Shown: in pieces, positions 46,103-57,840 of the stretch | How positions within the stretch are numbered: the first letter of the stretch is position 1 | How the letters are laid out: every line of letters begins with the position of its first letter | DNA from: Allobosea psychrotolerans | Lineage (GTDB): Bacteria; Pseudomonadota; Alphaproteobacteria; Rhizobiales; Beijerinckiaceae | DNA length: 64,000 bases | Assembly: GCF_002917105.1 (NCBI RefSeq) | Contig: NZ_PQFZ01000002.1 | Span: 1 to 64,000, forward strand | Direction of reading: 5' to 3' | The notes under the pieces: generated by a model | Database searches by the model: none | Seen by the model: only the letters and a program-made list of their open reading frames with translations | Told to the model about the DNA's origin: nothing | Translations under genes and position numbers: made by a program

Positions 46103-46205
46103 ACGCGGGACCGGATGTTACGCTGCCGATCCCGCCATTAGGGTTGGTTAAGGTTAATCTTTCGCAAATTGCCTGCTTTTCGACGGGACGCCCGTCGATT
46201 CCGCG

Positions 46206-46670
46206 TCAGAGCGCCCGGGCGGCGGCGAGGACTTCCTCGGCATGACCGGCGACCTTCACCTTGGGCCAGATGCGAGCGATCTTGCCCTCACGGTCGATCA
46301 GGAAGGTGGTGCGCTCGACGCCCATATAGGTACGGCCATACATGCTCTTCTCGACCCAGATGCCATAGGCCTGCAGCACGGTCTGGGTTTCGTCGGCGGC
46401 AAGCGCAAAATCGAGTCCATGCTTCTTCTTGAACTTGTCGTGGCTCTTCACCGGATCAGGCGAAATGCCGACGATCTCCGCGCCGGCATCCGTGAAGGCC
46501 TTGCGCAGGCCGTTGAACGCGATCGCCTCCTGGGTGCAGCCCGGTGTATCGTCTTTGGGATAGGCGTAGAGGACGACTTTTCGTCCCTTCAGGCCAGCGA
46601 GCGAAAGCGTGCCGCCGCCATCGCGTGCGAGCGTGAAATCGGGGGCCTTGTCGCCTTCGTTCAATGCCAT
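46206..46670 (-). CDS. bcp: Bacterioferritin comigratory-type peroxiredoxin
   Basis: A 154-residue thiol peroxidase of the BCP/PrxQ class that detoxifies hydrogen and organic peroxides. The peroxidatic Cys lies in YPKDDTPGCTQEAIAF; the residue four or five positions later where some PrxQ have a resolving Cys is not Cys, and this protein has a single Cys, so it is a 1-Cys form. YMGVERTTFLIDREGKI is typical of the C-terminal half. Confidence 0.94.
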   Translation of the reverse strand: MALNEGDKAPDFTLARDGGGTLSLAGLKGRKVVLYAYPKDDTPGCTQEAIAFNGLRKAFTDAGAEIVGISPDPVKSHDKFKKKHGLDFALAADETQTVLQAYGIWVEKSMYGRTYMGVERTTFLIDREGKIARIWPKVKVAGHAEEVLAAARAL

Positions 46671-46890
46671 GTTTCGCCTTCCTTTCGTCGCCTTCGGCCT
46701 GCAAGAGCAGCGCTCCGCCGCCTGGTCTCAATATGGCGCGCGCAGGCGCAGCCGCTAGTATGATTCTATTCGTATCGATGCCGATTCGGACGCGACGCCG
46801 AAACATCGTCCGGGATCGGGCGTTGACGTCCGAGCGCTGACGGCCGACCCCCGTGAAAACGCCTTCTCCGAACGCAGGACGACGCAGGCA

Positions 46891-49800
46891 TTGCAAGAGC
46901 AGCACGCGAACAGGAGCACCCCGCCGGCGGAGGCAACCGCCGCCGCGCAGGAGGCCTGCGACATCGCGGCTGTGAAGAAGCGCGCGAAGGCCGGGTTGGT
47001 CACGATAGCGGTTGCTGTCATCGTCGCGGTTCTGACACTGGCGGGCGCTGCCGTGACCCTCCTGGTCACGGGTTTGATCCCGCTATCGGGCCTCGAGGGG
47101 CGCATCGCTGGCGCAATCGAGGAGAGGCTCGGTGCGGGCTGGACGGTCGAGGCGGCGGCCGCGGAACTCGGCCGCATAGACGGCCACTCGCAGCTGCGCG
47201 TCAGGCAGGTCTCGTTTCGTCATACCAGCGGCGCGGTCATCCGCGCGCCGGAGGCCGTGCTCGGCTACGAGCCGCTCCCGCTGTTGCTGGGGGAGATCAA
47301 GCTGGTCTCGGTCGACCTGCGCGGCGTGAATGTCCGCCTCGGCGTCGACAAGAACGGGGCGCTGATCGTCAATGCCGATTCGGCTCCCGCGGAGGCGCAG
47401 CCGGCTTCGACGCTGCCCGATACCGGCCAGTGGAACGCCTTCACCGGCATCATGGGAGCGGTCGCGACGCTGGCGCAGGGCGAGGGCTTGCTCGGAGCGC
47501 TGCAGACGGCGGGCATGCATGGCGCCCGCCTGTCGCTGATCGACCCTGATGGGCGCCAACGCGCCGGTTTCGAGGATGTCGAGATCAGCCTGTCACGCAC
47601 CGGCGAGCGGACGACGCGCCTGAGCGCGAAGGGCCGCACCGGGCAGCGCTGGAAGGAGCTCGCGATCGATCTGTCGAGCGAGGCCGACGGCACGCAGCGC
47701 GCCGATATCGACATCGTCCGTTTCGAGCCCGCAGAGGTCGTGGCGCTCGCCTTCGGCAGCGGCGGGATCACCATCGAGGGCCTGCCGCTGAAGGGCCGCG
47801 CGACGCTGACCCAGAAGCCGAACGGCCAGAAGGCGATCACGGCCCGGCTCGACGTGCTGCCGGGCACCATCCAGTTTCCGGGCGGCCCATTAGCACCGAT
47901 CGCCGTCGAATCGGGCCATATCGAGGTCGCGAGCGAGAATGATTTCTCTGTCCTCCAACTGTCGATGGGGGAGTTGAACGCCGGTGCGACCCGGCTCAAG
48001 GGCGCTGGCACGCTGCGCGAGGAGAATGGCGCCTGGAGGCTGAATCTGGACGCTGCCGGTCAGATTCCCGGAGTCGATCAGGAGCCGCCTGTCGCCATCG
48101 ACAGCCTGAGGGCGAATCTGCTGCTCGATCCGCGCTCGAACGAGGTGCGGATCGACGCCATGTCGGTGAAGGGGCCCGCGATCACGGCGGACATGACGGG
48201 ATTGGTGCAGAAGACCGGCGAATCGCCGACACAACGCTTCTCGATCAAGGCGACCGATTCCGATGTCCGGGCCGTGCTGGCGCTGTGGCCGCGCTGGACC
48301 TCGCCCGATGTCCATACCGCGTTGTCGCGGCAGTTCGTTGCTGGCCGGGTCGGCAGCCTCGCGGTCGAACTCGATCTGCCGGCCGAGGATCACGCCCGGC
48401 TGGTGCGCGGGGCTGGCTTGCCAGATGGCGCACTCAGCGTTGCCATCGAGGCCAGTCAGGTACGCTATCTGCCCGGGCCGGGGCTGCCGCCGCTGGTCGA
48501 CGGCGTCGTCTCTGGCAAGACGACAGGGCGAACGGTGCAGCTCCAGATCGCCAAGGCTGCGGCTGATCTGGGCGGCGGCAGGCAGCTCATGCTGAGCGAG
48601 GGCAGCTTCAGCATGGCCGAGACCTGGGTGCAGCGAGCGCCGGCGCGCGTGGCGTTCCGCTCGACGGGACCGATGGAGGCGCTGATGGCGCTGTTCACCT
48701 TCCCGGCCCTGAAGGATTTTTCATCGGGGCCCCTCGACCCTGCCGCGATCAAGGGCATGACCGACCTCAAGACGGTCATCAACTTGCCATTGGCCGACGA
48801 CCCCAAGCCCAGTGAGATCGTGGTGCAGAGCGTCGGTACGCTCTCCAATATTTCGTCTGATGTGATGCTCGGCAGTGAAAAGCTCGAAGGCGGCAATCTG
48901 AGCTGGAACTTCGACAAGACCGGCTTGCTGATAAAGGGAGAGGCTCGCATCAGCGGCGATCGCGGGCAGATCGAGATTCGACAGGACAATCACGGCAAGG
49001 GCGAGGCGAGCTTGTCCCTGCTGCTCGACAGTGCGGCGCGACAGAGGCGCGGGCTGGGGCCCGAGAGCGGCATCGGCGGCCCGATTCAGGTCAAGGTGGC
49101 GAAGGCCCTGGGCAAGGGCGTGGATACGCTGCCGCGCGTCGAGATCGATCTGACCAAGGCGACGCTCGATGGCGTCATTCCGGGCCTCAACAAGGCTGCA
49201 GGCCGGCCAGGGCGTGTGAGCTTCAGCTATGCCGCCGACGCCAATGGGCCCGACCTCGAAGATTTCGTGCTGGACGCCGCGCCGGCCCTGATCAAGGGCC
49301 GGATCGAACTGAACAAGCAGAACGGTTTCGAAAGCGCGACGCTGTCGCAGCTCAAGATCTCGCCGGGCGATAATCTCAAGGTCGAGGCCAGGCGCGACGG
49401 CAATGTGACCAAGCTTGTCATTCGCGGCGCGGTGGCGGATGTGCGCCCCTTCATCCGTGATCTGCAGAGCGCGTCGGGGCCGGCCGCGCGCGGCGACAAG
49501 AATGCGGCCAAGGGCGGCGATCTCGACATCGACCTGGAGGTCCCGATCCTGACCGGTTTCAACAGCGAGGCGATCAGCAATGCATCGCTCAAGCTGTCGA
49601 AGCGCGGAGGCGAGATGCGGGCGCTTGCCTTCCAGGGCCGGATTGGCCGGGCAGACGTCACCGCCAAGCAGGCGCGGCAAGGCGATACGCCGGGCGCGAT
49701 CGTCATCCAGTCCGAGAATGGTGGCGCGCTGTTGCGTTTCGTCGATCTCTACCGGCGCGCCTATGGCGGCGACTTCATCCTGAGCCTGGGGCCGGGCGAT

Positions 49801-50358
49801 ACGCGCCAGAGCGGCGAATTGCTGTTCCGCGACTTCATGGTGCGTGACGAGCCGGCTCTGCGCCGGGTCGTCGGCGAGCAGCCGGGAGCGGCCCCGGCCG
49901 GGGACCGGACCGGTGGCGCCGGGCCGGCGCCGGCGCCGCTGCGGATCGACGTCAGCGAAGTCGCCTTCACCAAGCTCAGGGCCGTTTTTACCCGCTCAGC
50001 CAGCAGGCTCGACGTCTCCGACATGGTGATCTGGGGACAGCAGCTCGGCTTCACCCTGCAGGGCAATGTCGATTATGGCCGGGATCGCGTCGATATCGGC
50101 GGCACTTTCGTGCCGGGCTATGCCTTCAACAATGCCTTCGCCCAGGTTCCTGTCGTCGGCGCGTTGCTCGGCGGCGGCAGCCAGTATGGCGGGCTGTTTG
50201 CGGTGAACTTCCGGATATCGGGCGCCGCAAGCGCTCCGACCATGACGATCAATCCGCTCTCGGCGCTAGCGCCGGGTATCCTGCGCCGCTTTGTCGATCC
50301 GCTCGGCGGCTCGCCGATCCAGCAGCAGCCGCAGGCCGCGCCGGCACCAGGGCGCTGA
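46891..50358 (+). CDS. AsmA/YhdP-like envelope protein
   Basis: A 1155-residue protein with one N-terminal membrane helix (about residues 35-65, LVTIAVAVIVAVLTLAGAAV) and a very long beta-rich periplasmic part with repeated modules of the DUF3971/AsmA-like type. Near the C-terminus it has VDIGGTFVPGYAFNNAF and VPVVGALLGGGSQ, the typical AsmA-like C-terminal block. These bridge-like proteins are thought to move phospholipids between the two membranes. The start is a TTG at 46891, with a GTG at 46972 as a plausible alternative just ahead of the membrane helix. No operon partner. Confidence 0.85.
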   Translation: MQEQHANRSTPPAEATAAAQEACDIAAVKKRAKAGLVTIAVAVIVAVLTLAGAAVTLLVTGLIPLSGLEGRIAGAIEERLGAGWTVEAAAAELGRIDGHSQLRVRQVSFRHTSGAVIRAPEAVLGYEPLPLLLGEIKLVSVDLRGVNVRLGVDKNGALIVNADSAPAEAQPASTLPDTGQWNAFTGIMGAVATLAQGEGLLGALQTAGMHGARLSLIDPDGRQRAGFEDVEISLSRTGERTTRLSAKGRTGQRWKELAIDLSSEADGTQRADIDIVRFEPAEVVALAFGSGGITIEGLPLKGRATLTQKPNGQKAITARLDVLPGTIQFPGGPLAPIAVESGHIEVASENDFSVLQLSMGELNAGATRLKGAGTLREENGAWRLNLDAAGQIPGVDQEPPVAIDSLRANLLLDPRSNEVRIDAMSVKGPAITADMTGLVQKTGESPTQRFSIKATDSDVRAVLALWPRWTSPDVHTALSRQFVAGRVGSLAVELDLPAEDHARLVRGAGLPDGALSVAIEASQVRYLPGPGLPPLVDGVVSGKTTGRTVQLQIAKAAADLGGGRQLMLSEGSFSMAETWVQRAPARVAFRSTGPMEALMALFTFPALKDFSSGPLDPAAIKGMTDLKTVINLPLADDPKPSEIVVQSVGTLSNISSDVMLGSEKLEGGNLSWNFDKTGLLIKGEARISGDRGQIEIRQDNHGKGEASLSLLLDSAARQRRGLGPESGIGGPIQVKVAKALGKGVDTLPRVEIDLTKATLDGVIPGLNKAAGRPGRVSFSYAADANGPDLEDFVLDAAPALIKGRIELNKQNGFESATLSQLKISPGDNLKVEARRDGNVTKLVIRGAVADVRPFIRDLQSASGPAARGDKNAAKGGDLDIDLEVPILTGFNSEAISNASLKLSKRGGEMRALAFQGRIGRADVTAKQARQGDTPGAIVIQSENGGALLRFVDLYRRAYGGDFILSLGPGDTRQSGELLFRDFMVRDEPALRRVVGEQPGAAPAGDRTGGAGPAPAPLRIDVSEVAFTKLRAVFTRSASRLDVSDMVIWGQQLGFTLQGNVDYGRDRVDIGGTFVPGYAFNNAFAQVPVVGALLGGGSQYGGLFAVNFRISGAASAPTMTINPLSALAPGILRRFVDPLGGSPIQQQPQAAPAPGR

Positions 50359-50460
50359 AGCCACGACGTCGGAGCGGGTATCAGACCCCCTCCGACGTTC
50401 TCACTTCCGGAGATGCGGCGGCGGCGTCGGAAACCAGAGCCCGCTTTTCCGGTCGATATG

Positions 50461-51708
50461 TTACTGCGCGCGCAGCAGGACGTGCTTCTTCCTGCCGAAG
50501 GACAGCTTGATCACCCCTTCGCCCGACAGCTCCGAAAGCGTCAGCGTTGCGCGCTCGTCCGTGACGGCTGCGTCATTGACCCGAAGGCCACCCGCCTTGA
50601 CCTGTCGCCGCGCCTCGCCGGTCGAGGGCACGAGGCCGGCTTTGACGAAGGCGGTCAGCACGCCGAGACCGGTTTCAAGCTCGGACCTTGCCACGGCGAC
50701 GCTGGGAAGATCGTCTGCAAGCGCCCCATCCTCGAAGGTCTTGCGCGCAGTCTCAGAGGCCGCATCGGCAGCCTCCCGGCCATGCAGCATGGCTGTGACC
50801 TCGGTCGCGAGAATCTTCTTGGCCTCGTTGATCTCGGCGCCGCCCAGCGCCGCGAGCCGGGCGATCTCTGCCATTGGCATCGTGGTGTAGAGCTTCAGGA
50901 AGCGCTCGACATCGGCGTCCTCGGTATTGCGCCAGAATTGCCAGAAGTCGTAGGGGCCCATCAGTTCGGCGTTGAGCCAGACGGCGCCCGAGGCCGTCTT
51001 GCCCATCTTGCCACCAGACGATGTCGTCAACAGCGGCGAGGTCAGGGCATAGAGCTGGACATTGCTCATGCGGTGCCCGAGGTCGATGCCGTTGACGATA
51101 TTGCCCCACTGGTCGGAGCCGCCCATCTGCAGGATGCAGCCCGTGCGCCTGTTCAGCTCGACGAAGTCGTAGGCCTGCAGGATCATGTAGTTGAATTCGA
51201 GGAAGGACAGCGACTGCTCGCGCTCCAGCCTTGTCTTGACGCTGTCGAAGGACAGCATGCGGTTGACCGAGAAATGCCGGCCGACATCGCGCAGGAATTC
51301 GAGATAGTTCAGCCCGAGCAGCCAGTCGGCGTTGTTCATCATCGTCGCCGGACCGCCGAAATCGAGATAGTTGGCGAAGACGCGCTTGATCCCGGTGAGG
51401 TTGCGCTCGATGTCCTCGACCGTCAGCAGCTTGCGTGACTCCTCCTTGAAAGAGGGGTCTCCGACCATCGACGTGCCGCCGCCCATCAGCGCGATCGGCC
51501 TATGGCCGGTCGCCTGCATCCAGTGCAGCATCATGATCTGGATCAGCGAACCGGCATGCAGCGAGGTCGCTGTGGCGTCGAAGCCGATATAGGCGCTGAT
51601 CGGCCCTTTGAGCGCAGCAGCGTCCAGGCCCTCGGGATCCGAGATCTGGTGGACGTAGCCACGCTCGGAGAGAACATGGAGAAGGTCTGATTTGAAGCTA
51701 GTCATCAC
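50461..51708 (-). CDS. tyrS: Tyrosyl-tRNA synthetase
   Basis: A 415-residue class I synthetase that charges tRNA-Tyr. The HIGH motif reads HAGSL, the KMSKS motif KMGKT, and the [14 protein letters not shown] loop and YDFVELN signature are as in family TyrRS type 1. A C-terminal S4 domain ([16 protein letters not shown]) binds tRNA. Either of two adjacent ATG codons at the start may be used. Confidence 0.96.
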   Translation of the reverse strand: MMTSFKSDLLHVLSERGYVHQISDPEGLDAAALKGPISAYIGFDATATSLHAGSLIQIMMLHWMQATGHRPIALMGGGTSMVGDPSFKEESRKLLTVEDIERNLTGIKRVFANYLDFGGPATMMNNADWLLGLNYLEFLRDVGRHFSVNRMLSFDSVKTRLEREQSLSFLEFNYMILQAYDFVELNRRTGCILQMGGSDQWGNIVNGIDLGHRMSNVQLYALTSPLLTTSSGGKMGKTASGAVWLNAELMGPYDFWQFWRNTEDADVERFLKLYTTMPMAEIARLAALGGAEINEAKKILATEVTAMLHGREAADAASETARKTFEDGALADDLPSVAVARSELETGLGVLTAFVKAGLVPSTGEARRQVKAGGLRVNDAAVTDERATLTLSELSGEGVIKLSFGRKKHVLLRAQ

Positions 51709-51792
51709 ATGATCAATCGGCTGGCTGGATCATTTGGCATGGCTCGCGACCGTCTCGTGACAGGCGAGCCATCATGGCGCGATCAGGGCCGC

Positions 51793-51887
51793 CCGTCATA
51801 GTCGGGCTTGTCCTGACCATCCACGTCTTCATTCGCCAAGAGCGGTATTCAAGACGTGGATGCTCGCCACAAGGGCGAGCATGACGG
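51793..51887. repeat. REP-like double palindrome between tyrS and a hydrolase
   Basis: Ends CCGTCAT and ATGACGG are inverted, and inner ATCCACGTCTT (51819-51829) pairs with AAGACGTGGAT (51851-51861). Each arm contains a smaller hairpin, for example GCTCGCC/GGCGAGC. Similar elements lie at 55630-55715 and, in part, at 27350-27394. Confidence 0.8.
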
Positions 51888-51910
51888 CGAGGGACGGGCG
51901 GAGCCGAGGA

Positions 51911-52591
51911 CTACTCCTGCTCCTGCGCCTCGCGCTCTTCCTTCGGGATCTCGGGGCCGACATTGCGGTCGAGATAGGCGCTGACCTGTTCCATCAATTG
52001 GTCGACACGGCCGTCGAAGAAGTGGTTGGCCCCCTCGACCACCGCATGTTCGATCAGGATACCCTTCTGGGTCTTCACCTTCTCGATCACCGCCATGACC
52101 TCCTTGACCGGCGCGACGCGGTCTTCCGAGCCGTGCACGAACAAGCCGGAGGAGGGGCAGGGCGCCAGGAAGGAGAAGTCATAGCGGTTGGCCATCGCCG
52201 CGATCGACATGAAGCCCTCGATCTCCGGGCGGCGCATCAGGAGCTGCATGCCGATCCAGGCGCCGAAGGAGACGCCGGTGATCCAGCAGCTCTTGGCCTC
52301 GGGGTTGAGTGCCTGCATCCAGTCGAGCGCGGCGGCGGCATCGGACAATTCGCCCGCACCGTGGTCGAAATGGCCCTGGCTGCGGCCGACGCCGCGGAAA
52401 TTGAAGCGCAGCGCCGAAAAGCCCCGGTTCACGAAAGTGTAGAACAGGTTGTAGACGATCTGGTTGTTCATCGTCCCGCCGAATTGCGGGTGCGGATGCA
52501 GGATGATCGCGAGCGGCGCCCCGCGCTTCTTGGCGGGCTGATAACGGCCCTCGATCCGGCCGGCCGGTCCGTTGAAAATCACCTCTGGCAT
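51911..52591 (-). CDS. Alpha/beta hydrolase of the peptidase S9/dienelactone group
   Basis: A 226-residue serine hydrolase. It has HPHPQFGGTMNNQIV as the oxyanion loop, LRFNFRGVGRSQG, the nucleophile elbow GVSFGAWIG, the acid in GSEDRVAPV and the catalytic His in GANHFFDGRV. Similar proteins follow tyrS in many Hyphomicrobiales but their substrate is unknown. The ATG at 52591 fits the family start; the ATG at 52648 adds 19 unlikely residues. The divergent suf operon starts about 100 bases upstream. Confidence 0.86.
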   Translation of the reverse strand: MPEVIFNGPAGRIEGRYQPAKKRGAPLAIILHPHPQFGGTMNNQIVYNLFYTFVNRGFSALRFNFRGVGRSQGHFDHGAGELSDAAAALDWMQALNPEAKSCWITGVSFGAWIGMQLLMRRPEIEGFMSIAAMANRYDFSFLAPCPSSGLFVHGSEDRVAPVKEVMAVIEKVKTQKGILIEHAVVEGANHFFDGRVDQLMEQVSAYLDRNVGPEIPKEEREAQEQE

Positions 52592-52674
52592 TGTCGTCTC
52601 GCCTTTTGTTGGGCCAAGGCCGCGTGCGCCGGGCAAAACAGCGCGCAAAAGCCGCCGAAAATACCCGGTCGCCC

Positions 52675-52704
52675 TTGACGACCCAGCCGCTCGCGCCCTA
52701 CATC
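52675..52704 (+). promoter_or_regulatory. Probable promoter of the suf operon
   Basis: TTGACG at 52675-52680 and TACATC at 52699-52704 are separated by 18 bases. The start of transcription would be at about 52711, which is exactly where the Irr-type box begins. Confidence 0.5.
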
Positions 52705-52710
52705 AAGCGC

Positions 52711-52725
52711 TTAGAATAGTTCTAA
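52711..52725 (+). promoter_or_regulatory. Irr/ICE-type operator upstream of the suf operon
   Basis: TTAGAATAGTTCTAA is a perfect inverted repeat of TTAGAA with a three-base centre, matching the iron control element bound by the haem-sensing regulator Irr in Rhizobiales. It overlaps the predicted transcription start. Repression under iron limitation, or control by haem status, is expected from studies on related suf operons. Binding itself is not shown here. Confidence 0.75.
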
Positions 52726-52891
52726 CAGCCGTGAACAATACGGGAACATGCGGATAGCGCATCACTTCGGCGCCGCCGTCGTCCCAGCCACGGCCGGTTC
52801 GGACGGGCGGCTATAGCACGGCGCATGGGTGCAATTTCAAGCATTTCGTGCCGACCGTCTTCCGCGAGGCAGGATTGGAGCCAGTGAGATC

Positions 52892-54097
52892 GTGACAGGA
52901 GCGACCCGCGCCTATCTCGACCACAATGCCACCACGCCGGTGCGGCCGGACGTGGCGCAGGCGATGGCGCGCGCGCTGATGCTGCCAGGAAACCCGTCAT
53001 CGGTCCATCATGAGGGCAGGGCGGCCCGTGCCGCGATCGAGCAGGCGCGAATACAGCTCGCCGCGCTTGTCGGGGCGAAGGCCGCCAATGTCGTCTTCAC
53101 CAGCGGCGGCACCGAGGCCAATGCGACCGTGCTGTCGCCTGGATTGATGGATTGCAGCGGCGGGCGCGACTGCGTCAGGACACCGGCCTCGCTGCTGCTT
53201 TACGGCGCAACGGAACATGCCTGCATTCGCGACGGACATCGGTTCCCGGCCAGCGCTGCCGAGGCGATCCCTGTCGATAAGGATGGGCTTGCCGACAAGG
53301 ATTGGCTCGCAGGACGGCTGGAGCGGCTTGCCGCGGAGCAGCCTGGCGCGCGCGCGCTGGTCTCGCTGCACCTCGCCAATAATGAGACCGGCGTGCTTCA
53401 GCCGGTTGCCGGGATTGCGACCATCGCCAGGCATTTCGGGGCCCTGATGCATTGCGACGCGATCCAGGCCGCCGGCAAGATAGCCATCGACATCAATATG
53501 TTGGGCGTCGATGTTCTGACGCTGTCCGCCCACAAGCTCGGCGGACCGAAGGGCGTCGGCGCGATCGTCTTCCGCACCGGCGCGCTGGAGCTTGCCGACA
53601 AGCCCATGCGCGGTGGCGGGCAGGAGCGCGGCTGGCGCGCCGGCACAGAAAATGTGGCCGGCATTGTCGGCTTCGGGATGGCGGCAGAGATTGCAGCCAA
53701 GGCCATCGAGGCGGAGGCCAATCGGCTTTCCGCCTTGCGCGACAGGCTGGAGGCCGGGCTGCTGGTTCTCGCGCCCGAGACCATGGTTTTCGGCAGCTCT
53801 GCGCCGCGCCTGCCCAACACCAGCGCCTTCGCCACGCCCGGAATTCGGGCGGAGACGGCGCTGATCATGCTCGACCTGAATGGCGTCGCGCTGTCTTCCG
53901 GCTCGGCCTGCTCGTCGGGCAAGGTCAAGCGCTCGCATGTGCTGGACGCCATGGGCGTCGACCCTGCCATGAGCGCAGGGGCCTTGCGGGCGAGCCTCGG
54001 ATGGAGCACCTGCGCAGCGGAGATCGATCAGTTTTTGGCGGCCTATGCGAAAGCACTGGTCGCGACCAAGGGCCGGGAGGTTCAGGCGGCGGCCTGA
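52892..54097 (+). CDS. Cysteine desulfurase, IscS/NifS class, first gene of the suf operon
   Basis: A 401-residue PLP enzyme that takes sulfur from cysteine for Fe-S clusters. YLDHNATTPVRPDVAQAM, the GTEANATV loop, LANNETGVLQP, the PLP Lys in LSAHKLGGPKG and the catalytic Cys loop SSGSACSSGKVKRSHVL are as in class I desulfurases. The GTG at 52892 is chosen because the conserved start of the fold (AYLDHNATTPV) follows; upstream extension to 52829 is less likely. It differs from SufS downstream, so the operon has two desulfurase types. Confidence 0.93.
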   Translation: MTGATRAYLDHNATTPVRPDVAQAMARALMLPGNPSSVHHEGRAARAAIEQARIQLAALVGAKAANVVFTSGGTEANATVLSPGLMDCSGGRDCVRTPASLLLYGATEHACIRDGHRFPASAAEAIPVDKDGLADKDWLAGRLERLAAEQPGARALVSLHLANNETGVLQPVAGIATIARHFGALMHCDAIQAAGKIAIDINMLGVDVLTLSAHKLGGPKGVGAIVFRTGALELADKPMRGGGQERGWRAGTENVAGIVGFGMAAEIAAKAIEAEANRLSALRDRLEAGLLVLAPETMVFGSSAPRLPNTSAFATPGIRAETALIMLDLNGVALSSGSACSSGKVKRSHVLDAMGVDPAMSAGALRASLGWSTCAAEIDQFLAAYAKALVATKGREVQAAA

Positions 54098-54154
54098 ACC
54101 TCCCGATAGATGACCAAACCGGCGGGCCTTGAACCCGCGACTGGAGAATAGGCA

Positions 54155-55627
<1,473 letters not shown>

Positions 55628-55629
55628 TG

Positions 55630-55715
55630 CCGTCATGGTCGGGCTCGGCCCGGCCACCCCGTCTTTCTTTTTCACGTTCAAGTCGTGGATGCTCGGCACA
55701 GGGCCGAGCATGACG
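55630..55715. repeat. REP-like palindrome between sufB and sufC
   Basis: Outer CCGTCAT and ATGACG are inverted; inside are GGTCGGGCTCGGCCCGGCC and the perfect hairpin GCTCGGC/GCCGAGC at 55691-55709. It is a degenerate copy of the element at 51793-51887. It fills the sufB-sufC gap, so it becomes part of the suf mRNA and could affect its stability. Confidence 0.75.
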
Positions 55716-55738
55716 CGGCGGAAATCCGGACCGAAACA

Positions 55739-56491
55739 ATGCTCGAAATTCGCAATCTCGTCGTCAAGATCGCTGACGAAGACAAGCAGATCATCAATGG
55801 CCTCGATCTCACCGTCAATGACGGCGAGGTCGCCGCGATCATGGGGCCCAACGGCTCCGGCAAATCGACGCTCTCCTATGTCATCGCCGGCAAGGAGGAC
55901 TATGAGGTCCTCGACGGCGAAATCCTGCTGAACGGCGAGAACGTGCTGGAGATGGAGGCCGATGCGCGCGCCGCCGCCGGCATCTTCCTCGCCTTCCAGT
56001 ACCCGCTGGAGATCCCCGGTGTCGCCACCATGACCTTCCTGAAGGCTGCGATGAACGCGCAGCGCAAGGCGCGCGGCGAGGCCGAGTTGCTGACGCCCGA
56101 CTTCATCAAGCGCGTCAACAGCGCGGCCGATGCGCTCAGCATCGACAAGGCCATGCTGCGCCGGCCGCTCAATGTCGGTTTCTCCGGCGGCGAGAAGAAG
56201 CGCATGGAAATCCTGCAGATGGCGCTGCTCTCGCCCTCGATGTGCATCCTCGACGAGACCGATTCCGGCCTCGACATCGACGCGCTGCGCATCGTCGCCG
56301 AGGGCGTGAATGCGCTCCGTGACAAGAGCCGCGGATTCCTCGTCATCACCCATTATCAGCGCCTGCTCGACCATATCGTGCCCGACACGGTGCATGTCAT
56401 GTCGAAGGGCCGCATCGTGAAGACCGGCGGCAAGGAACTGGCGTTGGAGCTCGAGAAGAGCGGCTATGCGGCCTATGCGGAGGCGGCGTGA
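55739..56491 (+). CDS. sufC: SufC ATPase of the Fe-S assembly complex
   Basis: A 250-residue ABC-type ATPase. Walker A is GPNGSGKST, the Q-loop [12 protein letters not shown], the signature [11 protein letters not shown], Walker [14 protein letters not shown] and the H-loop VITHYQR. Unlike transport ATPases it has no membrane partner; it drives conformational change in SufB-SufD. The ATG at 55739 is used; an upstream ATG at 55685 lies in the palindrome. The stop overlaps the ATG of sufD by one base. Confidence 0.96.
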   Translation: MLEIRNLVVKIADEDKQIINGLDLTVNDGEVAAIMGPNGSGKSTLSYVIAGKEDYEVLDGEILLNGENVLEMEADARAAAGIFLAFQYPLEIPGVATMTFLKAAMNAQRKARGEAELLTPDFIKRVNSAADALSIDKAMLRRPLNVGFSGGEKKRMEILQMALLSPSMCILDETDSGLDIDALRIVAEGVNALRDKSRGFLVITHYQRLLDHIVPDTVHVMSKGRIVKTGGKELALELEKSGYAAYAEAA

Positions 56492-57840
56492 TGGCCATCG
56501 TCACCCCCTTGAAGACGGCGGCCGAGCAGGCCCTGTCGCAGCAATTCGCCAATGTGAAGGCTGAATTGCCCGGCACGCTGCCCGTGCGCAAGCTGCGCGA
56601 GGATGCCTTCGCCGGCTTCGAGGCCAAGGGCCTGCCGCATCGCCGGCTCGAATCCTGGCGCTATACCGATCTGCGCGGTCTGCTGCGCGAGGCGAAGCCC
56701 CTGGCGACCGCTGCCAGTGTCACGCCGGCGATCACCGCCCGGCTCGCGGCGCTGCCATTCGACGGCGTCCGGCTCGTGCTGGTCGATGGCGCTTTCGCGC
56801 CCGAACTCTCGACACTTGAAGGCCTGCCCGAAGGCGTCAGCGTTCAGCCGCTGACCGAGGCGCTGGTCTCGACCCGCGAGGATCTGGCCCGCGTCCTGTC
56901 CGGGCCGAGCATCGCCGACAGCGACACAGCACTGATGCTCAATACCGCGCTGATGCGCGACGGCGTCTTCGTCGAGATCACCGAGGGCACGGAGCTTGCC
57001 GCGCCGATCGCCATCATCTCGCTGGCCTCGGGCGAGGATGAGATTGCGATCTTCCACCGCTCGGTCGTGCTCGCGGCAAAGGGTGTCAAGGCGACGATCA
57101 TCGAGGTCAGCGAAAGCGCTGGGTCCAAGGCCTCCCAGATCAACAGCGCGATCGTTTTCGAGACCGGCGACGAGAGCGATGTGCAGCATCTGCGCCTCGT
57201 CACGCGCCAGGTTCCGGAGACCGTGCAGGTCCAGAGCCTGCTTGCGACGATCGGCGCTCACGCCAGGTTCGAGAGCTTTGCGCTGGTCTGCAAGGCGGCC
57301 ACGCTGCGCCAGCAATATTTCGTGAAATATGCCGGCGAACACAGCGAGATCGGCCTGCGGGGCGTCAATCTGCTTGGCGGAGCCGAGCATTCCGACGTCA
57401 CTTTGGTGATGGACCATGCGGTGCCTCACGGCGTCAGCCGCGAGCTGTTCAAGAACATCATCGGCGGCGAGGCCACCGGCGTTTTCCAGGGCAAGGTCAT
57501 CGTGCGCCCCCATGCACAGAAGACCGATGGCGGCATGAAGAGCAACACGCTGCTGCTGAACGACGGCGCCTCGATGTTCAACAAGCCGGAGCTCGAAATC
57601 TTCGCCGACGACGTGGTCTGCGGCCATGGCGCGACGGTCGCGCAGATGGATGGCGAGCAGCTCTTCTACCTGATGGCGCGCGGCCTGCCGCGGCCGCAGG
57701 CCGAAGCGCTGGTGCTGCAGGCCTTCGCCGGCGAGGCGGTCGAGTTCGTGGCTGATGAGGATCTGCGCGCCTTCGTCATGGCCGAGATCGAAGCGTGGCT
57801 TTCCCTGCGCGAGGCCTCCTCGGTGGTGAGCGCGGTCTGA
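56491..57840 (+). CDS. sufD: SufD subunit of the Fe-S assembly complex
   Basis: A 449-residue SufD, partner of SufB. The N-terminal PHRRLESWRYTDLRGLLREA is typical, and the beta-helix core ends with the conserved GVFQGKVIVRPHAQKTDGGM, SMFNKPELEIFADDVVCGHG and DGEQLFYLMARGL. The His after VRP and the Cys of VVCGHG are retained. ATG at 56491 overlaps the sufC stop; the GTG at 56488 is less likely. The tautomerase gene starts inside its stop codon. Confidence 0.95.
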   Translation: MAIVTPLKTAAEQALSQQFANVKAELPGTLPVRKLREDAFAGFEAKGLPHRRLESWRYTDLRGLLREAKPLATAASVTPAITARLAALPFDGVRLVLVDGAFAPELSTLEGLPEGVSVQPLTEALVSTREDLARVLSGPSIADSDTALMLNTALMRDGVFVEITEGTELAAPIAIISLASGEDEIAIFHRSVVLAAKGVKATIIEVSESAGSKASQINSAIVFETGDESDVQHLRLVTRQVPETVQVQSLLATIGAHARFESFALVCKAATLRQQYFVKYAGEHSEIGLRGVNLLGGAEHSDVTLVMDHAVPHGVSRELFKNIIGGEATGVFQGKVIVRPHAQKTDGGMKSNTLLLNDGASMFNKPELEIFADDVVCGHGATVAQMDGEQLFYLMARGLPRPQAEALVLQAFAGEAVEFVADEDLRAFVMAEIEAWLSLREASSVVSAV

